Assembly: GCF_003003005.1 (NCBI RefSeq)
Contig: NZ_PVTR01000012.1
Span: 62,001-126,000 of the forward strand
Direction: 5' to 3'
DNA from: Mongoliibacter ruber
GTDB lineage: Bacteria; Bacteroidota; Bacteroidia; Cytophagales; Cyclobacteriaceae
Length of the DNA: 64,000 nucleotides
Shown here: positions 17,056 through 25,664 of the stretch, piece by piece
Numbering within the stretch: position 1 is the stretch's first letter
Layout: the number at the start of each line of letters is the position of its first letter
Position numbers and translations under genes: made by a program
Notes under the pieces: generated by a model
The model's database searches: none
The model's input: the letters and a program-made list of their open reading frames with translations, nothing else
What the model was told of the DNA's origin: nothing

Positions 17056-19287
17056 TTACACGTTGATCCAATATGTCAGCTTCAAAATTAATGCGCGGTT
17101 TTTAATTTGTAAGCTCTCTGGATGATAATTGTCTGTGTAAACAACAAATAAATCTGAAACTGGTTTGAATCTCCATTGAAAACGTGTGTTGATATTCACA
17201 TTTTCTATCTGACTGTTGTACTGTACAAAAGTGCTAAGAAAGAGTTTATCTGTGAATGAAATATCCATTTTAGGACCAACAAGCCATAAGCTGGCATCAT
17301 TATAAGGTTCTGGCATGTCAATTTTGTTGTACTCTGCAAAAAGTGAGACATTGCCATATGGCTGAAACCTATAATTGATATTACTTCTGACAAATAATCG
17401 TTCACCATTAAAATACTCACCTGCATAGACAGTGCTGGAATAATTGAATAACTTTCTAGCATCAGAAGTATATGTCAGACCTGTTCTCGCATATGAATAA
17501 TCTGTACCTGCTTCCAATCGCTCCCCCCCTGTTCTGGTAGGATCAAAGGAATTGAACAAATACACATACTCATTGAAGACCCTGAATTGAAGTGTAGAGG
17601 TATTTTTAAAATACAACCTGTAGGCAAAAGTCATCCTCTCATCCATCTTCAATCCAAAACTCTCATCGGTATACACATCATAGGCCAACTGGAAAGTCTG
17701 TTGGAAAATCCGTTTCCCATTTGACACAAGCCTGTACATCACACTTGGCTCAAACCTCCAATAAGAAGATCTAGGAACGAAGCCTACCTCAGCATTGTAA
17801 TTTTCTCCTACATATTCATGGTTCCATCTGGCTACAAATTTTTTAGTATTGTAACTCAGGTTACTCGCATGAGCCTTGGCATCGCCTGAGACATCAGGAC
17901 TGAAAGATTGGTGATAAAAAAACTTCCCATTCCACTTATTATCATTGGATGCCAAATTATAATCGATTCCAAGGACTCTGTTATAACTTGCTACTTCTCT
18001 ACCAGGTTCAGCAACAGTACCCGTGGTCTGCCTATTCACAAAAATACCCGCTATACTGGACCTGCTAAAGACTTTCCTCTGGGCTGTCGCTACAGTGTAA
18101 TTTTGTCCTGGATAGCCAATAGCGTCTTCTGTATCGGTCTGCATGTTGAGCAAACCAACCCTTGTATTGTCCCCTACATTTCCGTTTAGCCTTGCACCAT
18201 ACAGGATCCTGTTGTTTGAACTTCGTCCCATACTGTCGGTGGCAATCCCTATTCTTCGTGAGAAAAAAGGTCTGATGCTGGAAAAACCAAAATCACCGAA
18301 CAAATCAGCATTTTCGAGAAAAAACTGCCTTCTTTCCGGAAAGAAAAGTTCAAATCTATTCAAATTGGTCTGTTGCTGATCTACTTCCACAGTAGAAAAA
18401 TCAGGATTGAATGTAAGGTCAAGGTTCATTGATGGGCTCAGGGCAATTTTGGCATCAAAGCCAGCTGCCATTCCCGAGTTGATGCCATCATCAGTTCTGT
18501 AATCTTTGGCGCCATTGGTGGCAATGTATGGAATCACTGCTATATTGGATCCCGGTTTTTTTAGTGGCTTGTCCCAATTGAGGTATCCTGAAAAAGCTAT
18601 GCCCTGAATTCTCTGATTGAGGGGAACAGGCACCCAAGAGGAACGTTCGAAGTTCTTTCTGTCATTTCTCAAAAAATTCACTCTCCAGTATTCTGATCCC
18701 TCGGTAAACCTTAGGGTTTTGAAAGGAATCGCAATCTCTACTTCCCATCGGTCGTCATATCTTTTTACTGAGGAATACCATTTATTATCCCATACATCCG
18801 ATACCCTGTCTCCATTGAAAACCAAACCTTCCATTTGAATATTGTATGGATTGACAGAAAACATAAAGCCATTGTTCCCGTCATCATAGGGTCCAAGGAC
18901 TATAGCAAAAGCATCGTTTTCATAAAACCTAAAATCCCTCTTCAATGAAGATACCACATAATCACCTGGTGTTTTCTGATGAAGTGTGGCAGCTACATAT
19001 AAAAAGTCATCGTCATATTTCAGCCTAACTTCGGTATGTTCCGTGGCTGGCAAACCCTCGTTTGGTATTTGCTGTACAAAACCAGATATCACTTGTGCAT
19101 CGGCCCATTCTTCAGTATCCACGATCCCATCAAGATTGACAGCCTTTACTGCATATCCGATTTCCATCCCAAACTCCTTGTCCTTGGCAGCTTTATCCTT
19201 GTTTTCCTTGTCTTTGCCATCTTTCGAAAGCACAGGATGGGACAATAAAATAGAAAGAATTATAATTAGTTGATAAATAGGTTTCAT
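17056..19287 (-). CDS. DUF5916 outer-membrane protein with CBM9-like N-terminus
   Basis: A 743-residue exported protein. The signal peptide ends near SHPVLS and is followed by a Lys/Asp/Glu-rich stretch. A CBM9-like beta-sandwich (about 45-230; VDTEEWADAQ, WEVEIAIPFKTLRF) precedes a long region of alternating strands typical of an outer-membrane barrel, ending in an aromatic strand (LILKLTYWINV). FNPDFSTVEVDQQQTNLNRFELFFPERRQFFLEN is the most conserved DUF5916 block. The function is unknown; relatives often sit near hydrolase genes. Its stop is 11 bases from the PaaE-like start. Confidence 0.85.
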   Translation of the reverse strand: MKPIYQLIIILSILLSHPVLSKDGKDKENKDKAAKDKEFGMEIGYAVKAVNLDGIVDTEEWADAQVISGFVQQIPNEGLPATEHTEVRLKYDDDFLYVAATLHQKTPGDYVVSSLKRDFRFYENDAFAIVLGPYDDGNNGFMFSVNPYNIQMEGLVFNGDRVSDVWDNKWYSSVKRYDDRWEVEIAIPFKTLRFTEGSEYWRVNFLRNDRKNFERSSWVPVPLNQRIQGIAFSGYLNWDKPLKKPGSNIAVIPYIATNGAKDYRTDDGINSGMAAGFDAKIALSPSMNLDLTFNPDFSTVEVDQQQTNLNRFELFFPERRQFFLENADLFGDFGFSSIRPFFSRRIGIATDSMGRSSNNRILYGARLNGNVGDNTRVGLLNMQTDTEDAIGYPGQNYTVATAQRKVFSRSSIAGIFVNRQTTGTVAEPGREVASYNRVLGIDYNLASNDNKWNGKFFYHQSFSPDVSGDAKAHASNLSYNTKKFVARWNHEYVGENYNAEVGFVPRSSYWRFEPSVMYRLVSNGKRIFQQTFQLAYDVYTDESFGLKMDERMTFAYRLYFKNTSTLQFRVFNEYVYLFNSFDPTRTGGERLEAGTDYSYARTGLTYTSDARKLFNYSSTVYAGEYFNGERLFVRSNINYRFQPYGNVSLFAEYNKIDMPEPYNDASLWLVGPKMDISFTDKLFLSTFVQYNSQIENVNINTRFQWRFKPVSDLFVVYTDNYHPESLQIKNRALILKLTYWINV

Positions 19288-19440
19288 TGCAGCAATGATA
19301 CACTTAAGCAAAAAAAATGACTACGCTAATTTGTCCTAAGGCAAAAATCAGTGCCTGATAATATTATATAAATATAAACGGAAGGCAGGTTTTTCAAAGC
19401 TTAGGACTAAATTGCGAACTCAAAACAAACCCAACCTATA

Positions 19441-20787
19441 ATGGACTTGACTCACCTTACAGCCGTATCTTCCATAGACGGCCGATATGGATCCAAAACC
19501 GCCAGTTTAAGGGACTATTTTTCTGAATTTGCCCTGATCAAATATAGGGTACATGTAGAAATAGAATACTTTATAGCCCTGTGCGAACTCCCCCTACCTC
19601 AGCTCAAAGAATTGGATAAAAGTATTTTCCCTGAATTGAGAAAAATCACACAAAACTTCAACATAGCTGACGCTGAGGTCATAAAGGAAACTGAAAAAGT
19701 CACCAACCATGATGTAAAAGCGGTAGAGTACTTCATCAAAGAAAAGTTTGATGCGCTAGGACTTGAAAAATACAAGGAATTTATACACTTCGGGTTGACC
19801 TCTCAGGACATCAACAACACCTCCACACCTTTGATGCTCAAAGAGGGACTGGAACAAGTGATTCTTCCTACTTTGAAAAAGGTAATCAGCAAGCTGGAGA
19901 CTCAGGCAAATGATTGGAGGGAAATCCCTATGTTGGCTAAAACACATGGTCAACCTGCCTCACCTACGAGGCTCGGCAAAGAAATCCAGGTCTTTGTCAA
20001 TAGACTTGAAAAGCAATTGGCTCTATTTGACCAAGTGCCTTATTCAGCAAAATTCGGTGGAGCCACTGGAAATATGAATGCCCATCATGTAGCATATCCT
20101 GAAATTGACTGGAACAGTTTCGCCAGTACTTTTGTGGGCGATTACCTTGGCTTGGAAAGGAGCTACCCAACTACCCAAATAGAACATTATGACAACCTGG
20201 CCGCGAGTTTTGATGCGCTTAAAAGGATCAACACCATTTTGTTGGATTTGTCCAAAGATATCTGGCAGTATGTTGCCATGAATTATTTCAAACAAAAAAT
20301 CAAAGCTGGTGAGGTAGGTTCATCCGCAATGCCTCATAAAGTCAACCCTATTGATTTTGAAAACGCAGAAGGAAACCTGGGTATTGCCAATGCACTTTTG
20401 GAGCATCTTGCAGCCAAACTTCCTATCAGCCGCCTTCAGAGAGACCTGACCGACAGTACTGTTTTGAGGATCATTGGCGTACCTTTGGCACATATGCTGA
20501 TAAGTTTCGAATCATTGCTCAAGGGATTGGGCAAATTGGAGCTGAATCCCGCTGCCATAGAAGCGGACCTTGAAGAAAACTGGGCTGTGGTAGCTGAAGC
20601 CATACAGACAATCTTAAGAAGAGAGGGGTATCCAAAACCTTACGAAGCGCTTAAAGAACTGACCAGAACAAACTCTAAAATCACAAAATCTTCAATCCAA
20701 GAGTTTGTCGAAAACCTTCAGGTTTCATCAGAAGTCAAAGAAGAATTGAAAAAAATCAGCCCTTTTAATTATACGGGGCTTTATTGA
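19441..20787 (+). CDS. purB: Adenylosuccinate lyase
   Basis: A 448-residue enzyme that removes fumarate from adenylosuccinate and SAICAR in purine synthesis. It carries the superfamily signature GSSAMPHKVNPIDFENAEGN (catalytic Ser on the mobile loop), the EFIHFGLTSQDINNTS region and the TKTHGQPASPTRLG-like segment (here AKTHGQPASPTRLGKE). The start MDLTHLTAVSSIDGRYGSKT is the usual N-terminus. It is a single gene with a strong terminator and no visible PurR-like operator. Confidence 0.95.
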   Translation: MDLTHLTAVSSIDGRYGSKTASLRDYFSEFALIKYRVHVEIEYFIALCELPLPQLKELDKSIFPELRKITQNFNIADAEVIKETEKVTNHDVKAVEYFIKEKFDALGLEKYKEFIHFGLTSQDINNTSTPLMLKEGLEQVILPTLKKVISKLETQANDWREIPMLAKTHGQPASPTRLGKEIQVFVNRLEKQLALFDQVPYSAKFGGATGNMNAHHVAYPEIDWNSFASTFVGDYLGLERSYPTTQIEHYDNLAASFDALKRINTILLDLSKDIWQYVAMNYFKQKIKAGEVGSSAMPHKVNPIDFENAEGNLGIANALLEHLAAKLPISRLQRDLTDSTVLRIIGVPLAHMLISFESLLKGLGKLELNPAAIEADLEENWAVVAEAIQTILRREGYPKPYEALKELTRTNSKITKSSIQEFVENLQVSSEVKEELKKISPFNYTGLY

Positions 20788-20797
20788 CCTTTTTTTT

Positions 20798-20838
20798 CAC
20801 CCACTTGAAGCCTTTTGGTTTTGGGTGGGTGTTTTTTT
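20798..20838 (+). terminator. Rho-independent terminator after purB
   Basis: A 15-bp stem from CACCCACTTGAAGCC to GGTTTTGGGTGGGTG (a few G-T pairs) around a TTTT loop, then seven T residues. It starts 10 bases past the purB stop. Confidence 0.9.
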
Positions 20839-20886
20839 ATTGTACCAAGTACTTTGTAAGATGTAAATTGTTAGGGAAGTCTGCGG

Positions 20887-20979
20887 TAGGAGACTAGTCG
20901 GGATCTGAATGCTGTAGTGGATATGGGAATTGTAAAGGCTTACGGAGAGAAGAATAAAACAAGATACATTTCCAAGTAA
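20887..20979 (+). pseudogene. Remnant of a winged-helix C-terminus (Fic-like?)
   Basis: After an in-frame TAG, the frame reads ETSRDLNAVVDMGIVKAYGE then KNKTRYISK and a stop. This resembles the recognition helix and wing of helix-turn-helix tails such as those ending Fic-family and related proteins (vSreTasRDLneLvekGil...G...TRY). The TAG stands where the pattern expects a residue before ET. No start or upstream domain is visible; the purB terminator lies just upstream. It is best read as a decayed gene end left after a deletion. The match is from memory, not a search. Confidence 0.45.
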
Positions 20980-21081
20980 AAAAAACAGTAAATAGACTTA
21001 TTAGGTCATTTCACTTTTATTGATATTCAAAGTATCTTCCAACAAAGGACTTAATTTCACATAAAAATGATAAATTTATTT

Positions 21082-21097
21082 AAGTGACCGGTCACTT
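21082..21097. promoter_or_regulatory. Perfect 16-bp palindrome before the SulP gene
   Basis: AAGTGACCGGTCACTT is an exact inverted repeat without spacer, 18 bases upstream of the SulP start codon. A near-consensus -7 element TAAATTTA lies at 21071-21078, so the palindrome would span the transcription start. Its form (GACCGGTC core) is that of TetR-family operators. No TetR gene lies in the window. Confidence 0.6.
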
Positions 21098-21115
21098 TCC
21101 TATCCCAGCAATTTC

Positions 21116-22678
21116 ATGAACTCTTCCCCTAACCTTTTCAAACACCTAGGCAGTGATATTCCTGCAGGACTTGTAGTGTTTTTGGTAGCCCTGCCCCTAT
21201 GTCTCGGAATTGCATTGGCTTCAGGGGCCCCACTGTTTTCAGGGATTATTGCCGGAGTTGTTGGCGGTATCGTAGTGGGATCTCTTTCAGGATCTCATAC
21301 TTCAGTATCTGGGCCAGCCGCAGGCCTTACTGTCATAGTTCTCACTGCCATTACAGAATTGGGGTCTTTTGAAGTATTTCTTTCTGCCGTCGTATTGGCA
21401 GGTATCATTCAGATTATATTTGGTATCCTCAAAGCAGGGATCATAGGCTATTATTTCCCCACCTCTGTCATCAAAGGTATGTTGGCTGGAATAGGTATCA
21501 TTTTGATCATCAAACAAATCCCATATGCTTTTGGTGTGAACGAAACCAAAAACCTTGGCGAATATATCCCCTTTATCAATGATTGGGGAGCTGTAAGAGA
21601 TTTGGGGAATTTGACAGGTGTGATTGATTGGGGAGCTGTAATCATCACCATTGTCTCACTAAGCATTCTGATCATTTGGGATCTCCCCGCTTTCAAAAGG
21701 GGTGTTTTTGGTAAACTTGTTCCCGGCCCACTGGTGGTCGTCTTGCTGGGCGTAGGATTGAACAAACTATTTAAGTTCTTTATACCCGTGCTCTATTTGG
21801 ATACTGAAGACAAAGTAATTCTGCCAATACTTAGCAGCTTGGGAGATTTTGCCAATTTGCTTACTTTTCCTGATTTTTCTCAAATTCTAAGTTCTGAGGT
21901 ATGGATTGTAGCCATTACCATTGGGATCATCGCCAGTCTTGAAACATTACTCAGCTTGGAAGCGGCTGATAAAATAGACCAATATAAAAGGGTATCGCCC
22001 CCCAATAAAGAGCTATTTGCGCAAGGGATAGGCAATATGATCAATGGGTTTATCGGAGGGCTGCCAGTGACAGCTGTGATTGTAAGAAGCTCAGCCAATG
22101 TCACCTCAGGAGCCAAAACCAAGATGTCAGCCTTGGTACATGGGGTTTTACTTTTTGCTTCAGTAATGTTGATTCCAGGATTACTCAACCTCATCCCACT
22201 AGCCTGTTTGGCAGCCATACTTTTGCAAGTAGGTTACAAACTCACCAAAGTCTCTCTTTTCAAGACACAGGCAAAACTCGGTTGGGATCAGTTTTTACCT
22301 TTCATCATTACCATAGTCGGAATCGTGGTTTTTGATTTGTTAGTCGGAATCGGTCTTGGAATGTGTGTAGCGGTAATTTACATTCTGATCAGGAACTATG
22401 AGAATTCACATGTTTTGGAGGAAAGTACGACCACAAAAGGCAACACCATTAGGATAAAACTCTCTGAAGAGGTTAGCTTTTTGAATAAAGGATCTCTAAT
22501 CAAAACCTTGGATGAAATCGAAGAAGATAAGCATGTCATCATTGATGGCAGCAATTCAAAGGTGATCGATTATGATGTATTGGAAGTGATAGAAAATTTC
22601 AAGGTTACAGCCAAAACCAAAAACATCAAAGTAGAGACGATCAATATTCAATCGATCAAAATCGCCAGCTTACATTGA
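21116..22678 (+). CDS. SulP/SLC26-family inorganic anion transporter
   Basis: A 520-residue inner-membrane protein. About 12 hydrophobic segments follow the N-terminal DIPAGLVVFLVALPLCLGIA, the SulP hallmark, and SGPAAGLTVIV is the conserved helix 3 motif. The last 80 residues, after VLEESTTTKGNTIRIKL, form a short STAS-like domain (VIIDGSNSKVIDYDVLEVI). Relatives carry bicarbonate, sulfate or other anions; many Bacteroidota homologs lie next to a carbonic anhydrase, but none is here. The promoter holds a 16-bp palindrome. The 3' end overlaps the convergent hydrolase gene by 9 bases. Confidence 0.9.
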   Translation: MNSSPNLFKHLGSDIPAGLVVFLVALPLCLGIALASGAPLFSGIIAGVVGGIVVGSLSGSHTSVSGPAAGLTVIVLTAITELGSFEVFLSAVVLAGIIQIIFGILKAGIIGYYFPTSVIKGMLAGIGIILIIKQIPYAFGVNETKNLGEYIPFINDWGAVRDLGNLTGVIDWGAVIITIVSLSILIIWDLPAFKRGVFGKLVPGPLVVVLLGVGLNKLFKFFIPVLYLDTEDKVILPILSSLGDFANLLTFPDFSQILSSEVWIVAITIGIIASLETLLSLEAADKIDQYKRVSPPNKELFAQGIGNMINGFIGGLPVTAVIVRSSANVTSGAKTKMSALVHGVLLFASVMLIPGLLNLIPLACLAAILLQVGYKLTKVSLFKTQAKLGWDQFLPFIITIVGIVVFDLLVGIGLGMCVAVIYILIRNYENSHVLEESTTTKGNTIRIKLSEEVSFLNKGSLIKTLDEIEEDKHVIIDGSNSKVIDYDVLEVIENFKVTAKTKNIKVETINIQSIKIASLH

Positions 22679-23605
22679 AGGAAGAAAAATCTCAGCCATC
22701 ATACACCTGACGGAACCACCGCCTAATTTCTCTATAGTAGGTATCTTAGGGACTATAACATCTGTGTATCGCTTGATGGCGTTGAGTTGTACATCTCCCA
22801 GTGACTGGCGGGCAGTCTCAGACATTACTGTGATTTTGTTTCCTTCTTTCCCTTGCACCTCAAGCATATTTCCAGCAAAGTTAAACTTCTGTTTTTCAGT
22901 GATAGGTATCATCTTTTTACCTGTCTTTCCCAGAAATTTCTGTAACCTGAGTTTTTCTGTGGCTACAGGAATACTATCCAAACAAACAATCGCCAACTCA
23001 GATCCCACATGCATCATGACATTGGTATGGTAGATAGAGGAGACAATGCCATCAATGCTTTGGGCAGCATCAAAAACCACTTCCTCATAGTCCATCAACC
23101 TGCAAAAATAGGCCAATGGTACTTCATGCGTTCTGACAGACTTACAAGCGTAAGCAATCTTATGTACCCTATCCAAAACCAGACTTCCAGTCCCCTCTAG
23201 AAACTGATTGTCTTTTTCAAAAAAAGTAAGGTCTACTATCTCATCGACTTTAAACCCCTTTTTCATCAACATCTCGACAATATCCATTCGTCTTTCAAAC
23301 CTCCTATTGGCAGAAAACATTGGGTAAAGTACTACATTTCCATTTTCATGGGTACTGAACCAGTTATTCGGGAAAATAGCATCTGTTTTTTTCGGATCTT
23401 CTGTATCTTCGACAACAATTACATTCACCCCTTTTTCATCCAACAAGGAAACGAAATCATCAAACTCCTTTTGCGCTGCCTTATTGATTTCTTGGGGAGT
23501 TCTGGCATCTCTTTTTTGATAAAAATTGCTTTCCGCAGTTTCGGGGTTAAAACCAAAATTGGCCGGTCTGACCATTAAAATATTTGAAGTCGTCTGTAGT
23601 GGCAT
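22670..23605 (-). CDS. CtlX-like hydrolase of the amidinotransferase/ADI superfamily
   Basis: A 311-residue guanidino-group-modifying enzyme. The FPNNWFSTHENG motif near residue 85, the EGTGSLVLD loop, the IYHTNVMMHVG histidine and the catalytic Cys in GGGSVRCMM at the end form the expected order. The best match is the citrulline utilization hydrolase CtlX/arginine-deiminase-related group, which hydrolyses citrulline or a related ureido compound. The ATG at 23605 is used; 7 upstream codons are open. The gene lies 26 bases downstream of a propeller-like gene, on the same strand. Confidence 0.8.
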   Translation of the reverse strand: MPLQTTSNILMVRPANFGFNPETAESNFYQKRDARTPQEINKAAQKEFDDFVSLLDEKGVNVIVVEDTEDPKKTDAIFPNNWFSTHENGNVVLYPMFSANRRFERRMDIVEMLMKKGFKVDEIVDLTFFEKDNQFLEGTGSLVLDRVHKIAYACKSVRTHEVPLAYFCRLMDYEEVVFDAAQSIDGIVSSIYHTNVMMHVGSELAIVCLDSIPVATEKLRLQKFLGKTGKKMIPITEKQKFNFAGNMLEVQGKEGNKITVMSETARQSLGDVQLNAIKRYTDVIVPKIPTIEKLGGGSVRCMMAEIFLPSM

Positions 23606-23631
23606 AAATTTCCATTGAAGGTACAAATTAG

Positions 23632-24540
23632 TTATTTTTTGTGATACCGGTACAAGACAGGTTCTATTTGAAACCTTTTTTCACTCAGCGTAAAATAACT
23701 TTTCCCCAATGGGTCAAAAGCAATGGCTTCACCTTGTGGCTCGGGTTTGTAAGGCAAGATCACCGGATTTCTGGACAGCGCTTCAGGAATTGTTTCTCCA
23801 GGATTTCGCTGCCAATAAAAAACAGCAAGGTAATTTTTGATCAGTATCTGCGAGCCATCTGAAGAAATATCTCCTGCCACGGACATGGTAAAGTCAAGAG
23901 TCATCACCTTCTCAAGTTCTACTTTCCCCTTTTTTCCAAACGCATCCTGCGTGGTCCTATAGAGGATGTTAGCACTGTCTCTTTTGGAAAGAATAAAAAT
24001 ATCCTTTGTGATGGGGTCAATCATCAGCGTTTCGGCATCTCTAGGCCCGTCGGGGTAGACCAAAGTCAATGTTTCAGGTTTGACCTTTTGTGATTTTTCA
24101 AGCTTCTTTGGTTCAGGAAAGCGATGGATTTGTATTTCACGATGCCCTGCATTATTGTCCCCGATTTCGCCCACATAGATATATGAAGTATTGGCCTGAG
24201 GCCCCGGTCCTACTGCTATATCTTCCCAATCCCTGTTTTTGACTCCTTCCAGAATGATTTTCCCTTGGTCTTTCCCTAAAGTATCCAAGATAAACACGAA
24301 AGGATCACCACCGCTATCATTGTGGGTATAGAGGATCCCAGCATGCACTCTTGAAAAAGCCAATCCACTGGCTTCATCAATTTCCCTATTCTCCAATCTA
24401 CCGACAGTTTTCGGTCCCGAAAAAAGCGAATCCTGATACATAGGTATCAATGGCAAGTACTTGGCCTGCGGAACCCTTTGTGAAATCAGAAAAGGCAAAG
24501 AGACAAAAATCAAAAATACCTTGAAAATATAGTAGTTCAT
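23632..24540 (-). CDS. Exported propeller-like protein, paralog of 44484-45434
   Basis: A 302-residue protein with a hydrophobic N-terminus (YIFKVFLIFVSLPFLIS). Repeated strand blocks, including EASGLAFSRVHAGILYTHND, NRDWEDIAVGPG, YIYVGEIGDNNAGHREIQIH and DAETLMIDPITKDIFILSKR, suggest a beta-propeller. The same blocks in the same order occur in the lipoprotein at 44484-45434, so the two are paralogs. No family name is certain; similar proteins have been annotated with phytase-like or PE-PGRS-like tags of doubtful value. A second ATG at 24549 is possible. Confidence 0.75.
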   Translation of the reverse strand: MNYYIFKVFLIFVSLPFLISQRVPQAKYLPLIPMYQDSLFSGPKTVGRLENREIDEASGLAFSRVHAGILYTHNDSGGDPFVFILDTLGKDQGKIILEGVKNRDWEDIAVGPGPQANTSYIYVGEIGDNNAGHREIQIHRFPEPKKLEKSQKVKPETLTLVYPDGPRDAETLMIDPITKDIFILSKRDSANILYRTTQDAFGKKGKVELEKVMTLDFTMSVAGDISSDGSQILIKNYLAVFYWQRNPGETIPEALSRNPVILPYKPEPQGEAIAFDPLGKSYFTLSEKRFQIEPVLYRYHKK

Positions 24541-24743
24541 ACTGTTCATATTTTGGGTCTACGCAAATAGTAGACCCAATATCAACTAGGTGGGTTAAGG
24601 ATTGTTAATTTGGTACCGGCTACTAATTAACTTTTTGACTCATTTATTCATTCTTCCCAAAACCCTATCTATTGTAAGATTGGATAAATAAACTCTAGTA
24701 ATTTATGCGTCTCGAAATCTTCGTCAACAAAATGATTGGTAAA

Positions 24744-25220
24744 CTAACCAATATGCGTTGCAATTATTTTTTTCCATTTTTGACCAAGTTGTAACTCTCC
24801 ATCGAGCCCATGCAAATTGTGGTTATATAATTCTATGTTATAAGCCTCTTCGTGGATTGAATCAGGTATAATTTTCAAATAAACAAACTCAATTTTTACT
24901 TTATTTTTCCCAAAATTGGTATTGGTTTGTTCGCTTTGATGAAGGTAAACTTCCTTACAATCTTCTAATCCAATACAACTTTGAACATTACTGACTACAT
25001 TGACATAAATGAGTGTTTTCTTTTTGGAATCAAAGCCAATCCCATAAGTATCTCTCCATATATCAACTATATCACAATTAACCTCTAGCCTTTCAGCATA
25101 GGCATTAAATAGTTTACCAGCAGTTCCTTCGGAGTTGATTTTTTCCTTTTTGAATATTAAATAAGGTATAAATATGATTAGAATAATTAAAAGCAATAGG
25201 GCCAAAGTATTATAGTCCAT
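24744..25220 (-). CDS. Membrane-anchored protein of unknown function
   Basis: A 158-residue protein with one N-terminal membrane helix (LALLLLIILIIFIPYLIF) and a soluble part. The soluble part contains IWRDTYGIGFDSKKKTLIYV and CIGLEDCKEVYLHQ, which resemble the strands of small domains that report a difference between stored and current settings, but no family can be assigned. There is an AT-rich 200-base gap on its 3' side. Confidence 0.6.
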   Translation of the reverse strand: MDYNTLALLLLIILIIFIPYLIFKKEKINSEGTAGKLFNAYAERLEVNCDIVDIWRDTYGIGFDSKKKTLIYVNVVSNVQSCIGLEDCKEVYLHQSEQTNTNFGKNKVKIEFVYLKIIPDSIHEEAYNIELYNHNLHGLDGELQLGQKWKKIIATHIG

Positions 25221-25283
25221 GGTTTTTTGATTTAGATAATTTGAAAATTATAAAATGGGCACAAAGCCCTATAATTGACAATC

Positions 25284-25664
25284 TCACCAAAAGCCATGAA
25301 AGTAGTAAAATCTTCCTATTTTGGATTTTTTAAAAGGGAAATTAAAACCAAAGCTTTGAGCAAATAAAAAATTCGAAAAAACATTTTGCTCAAAACCTTC
25401 ATTTTTCCCAAACAAATCAGCCTGAAAAGATGAAATTTTTATTTTGGGCAATAGCTGCTGACACTGATTTTTTGGGTTGATAGAAATAAGATCAAACTGC
25501 CCGCCATATTCATTCAGTAATTCAGAATGGTGAAGTCCATAGAAATACTCTTTTTTTAGCGACACCCCCAATACAATACTTAGGCTGAATACAACAAGCA
25601 TGATCAATGAGATATTTGGGCGCCACTTCAAGTGCATCGTTTTTAATGGATAAAGATCAGTCAT
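25284..25664 (-). CDS. Small membrane protein of unknown function
   Basis: A product of about 126 residues with one hydrophobic segment (ISLIMLVVFSLSIVLGVSL) near residue 20-38 and a Phe-rich C-terminus. The start overlaps the end of the antiporter gene by 8 bases, so it is probably translated with it. No family is recognised. Support comes from the overlap and one clear membrane helix only. Confidence 0.5.
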   Translation of the reverse strand: MTDLYPLKTMHLKWRPNISLIMLVVFSLSIVLGVSLKKEYFYGLHHSELLNEYGGQFDLISINPKNQCQQLLPKIKISSFQADLFGKNEGFEQNVFSNFLFAQSFGFNFPFKKSKIGRFYYFHGFW

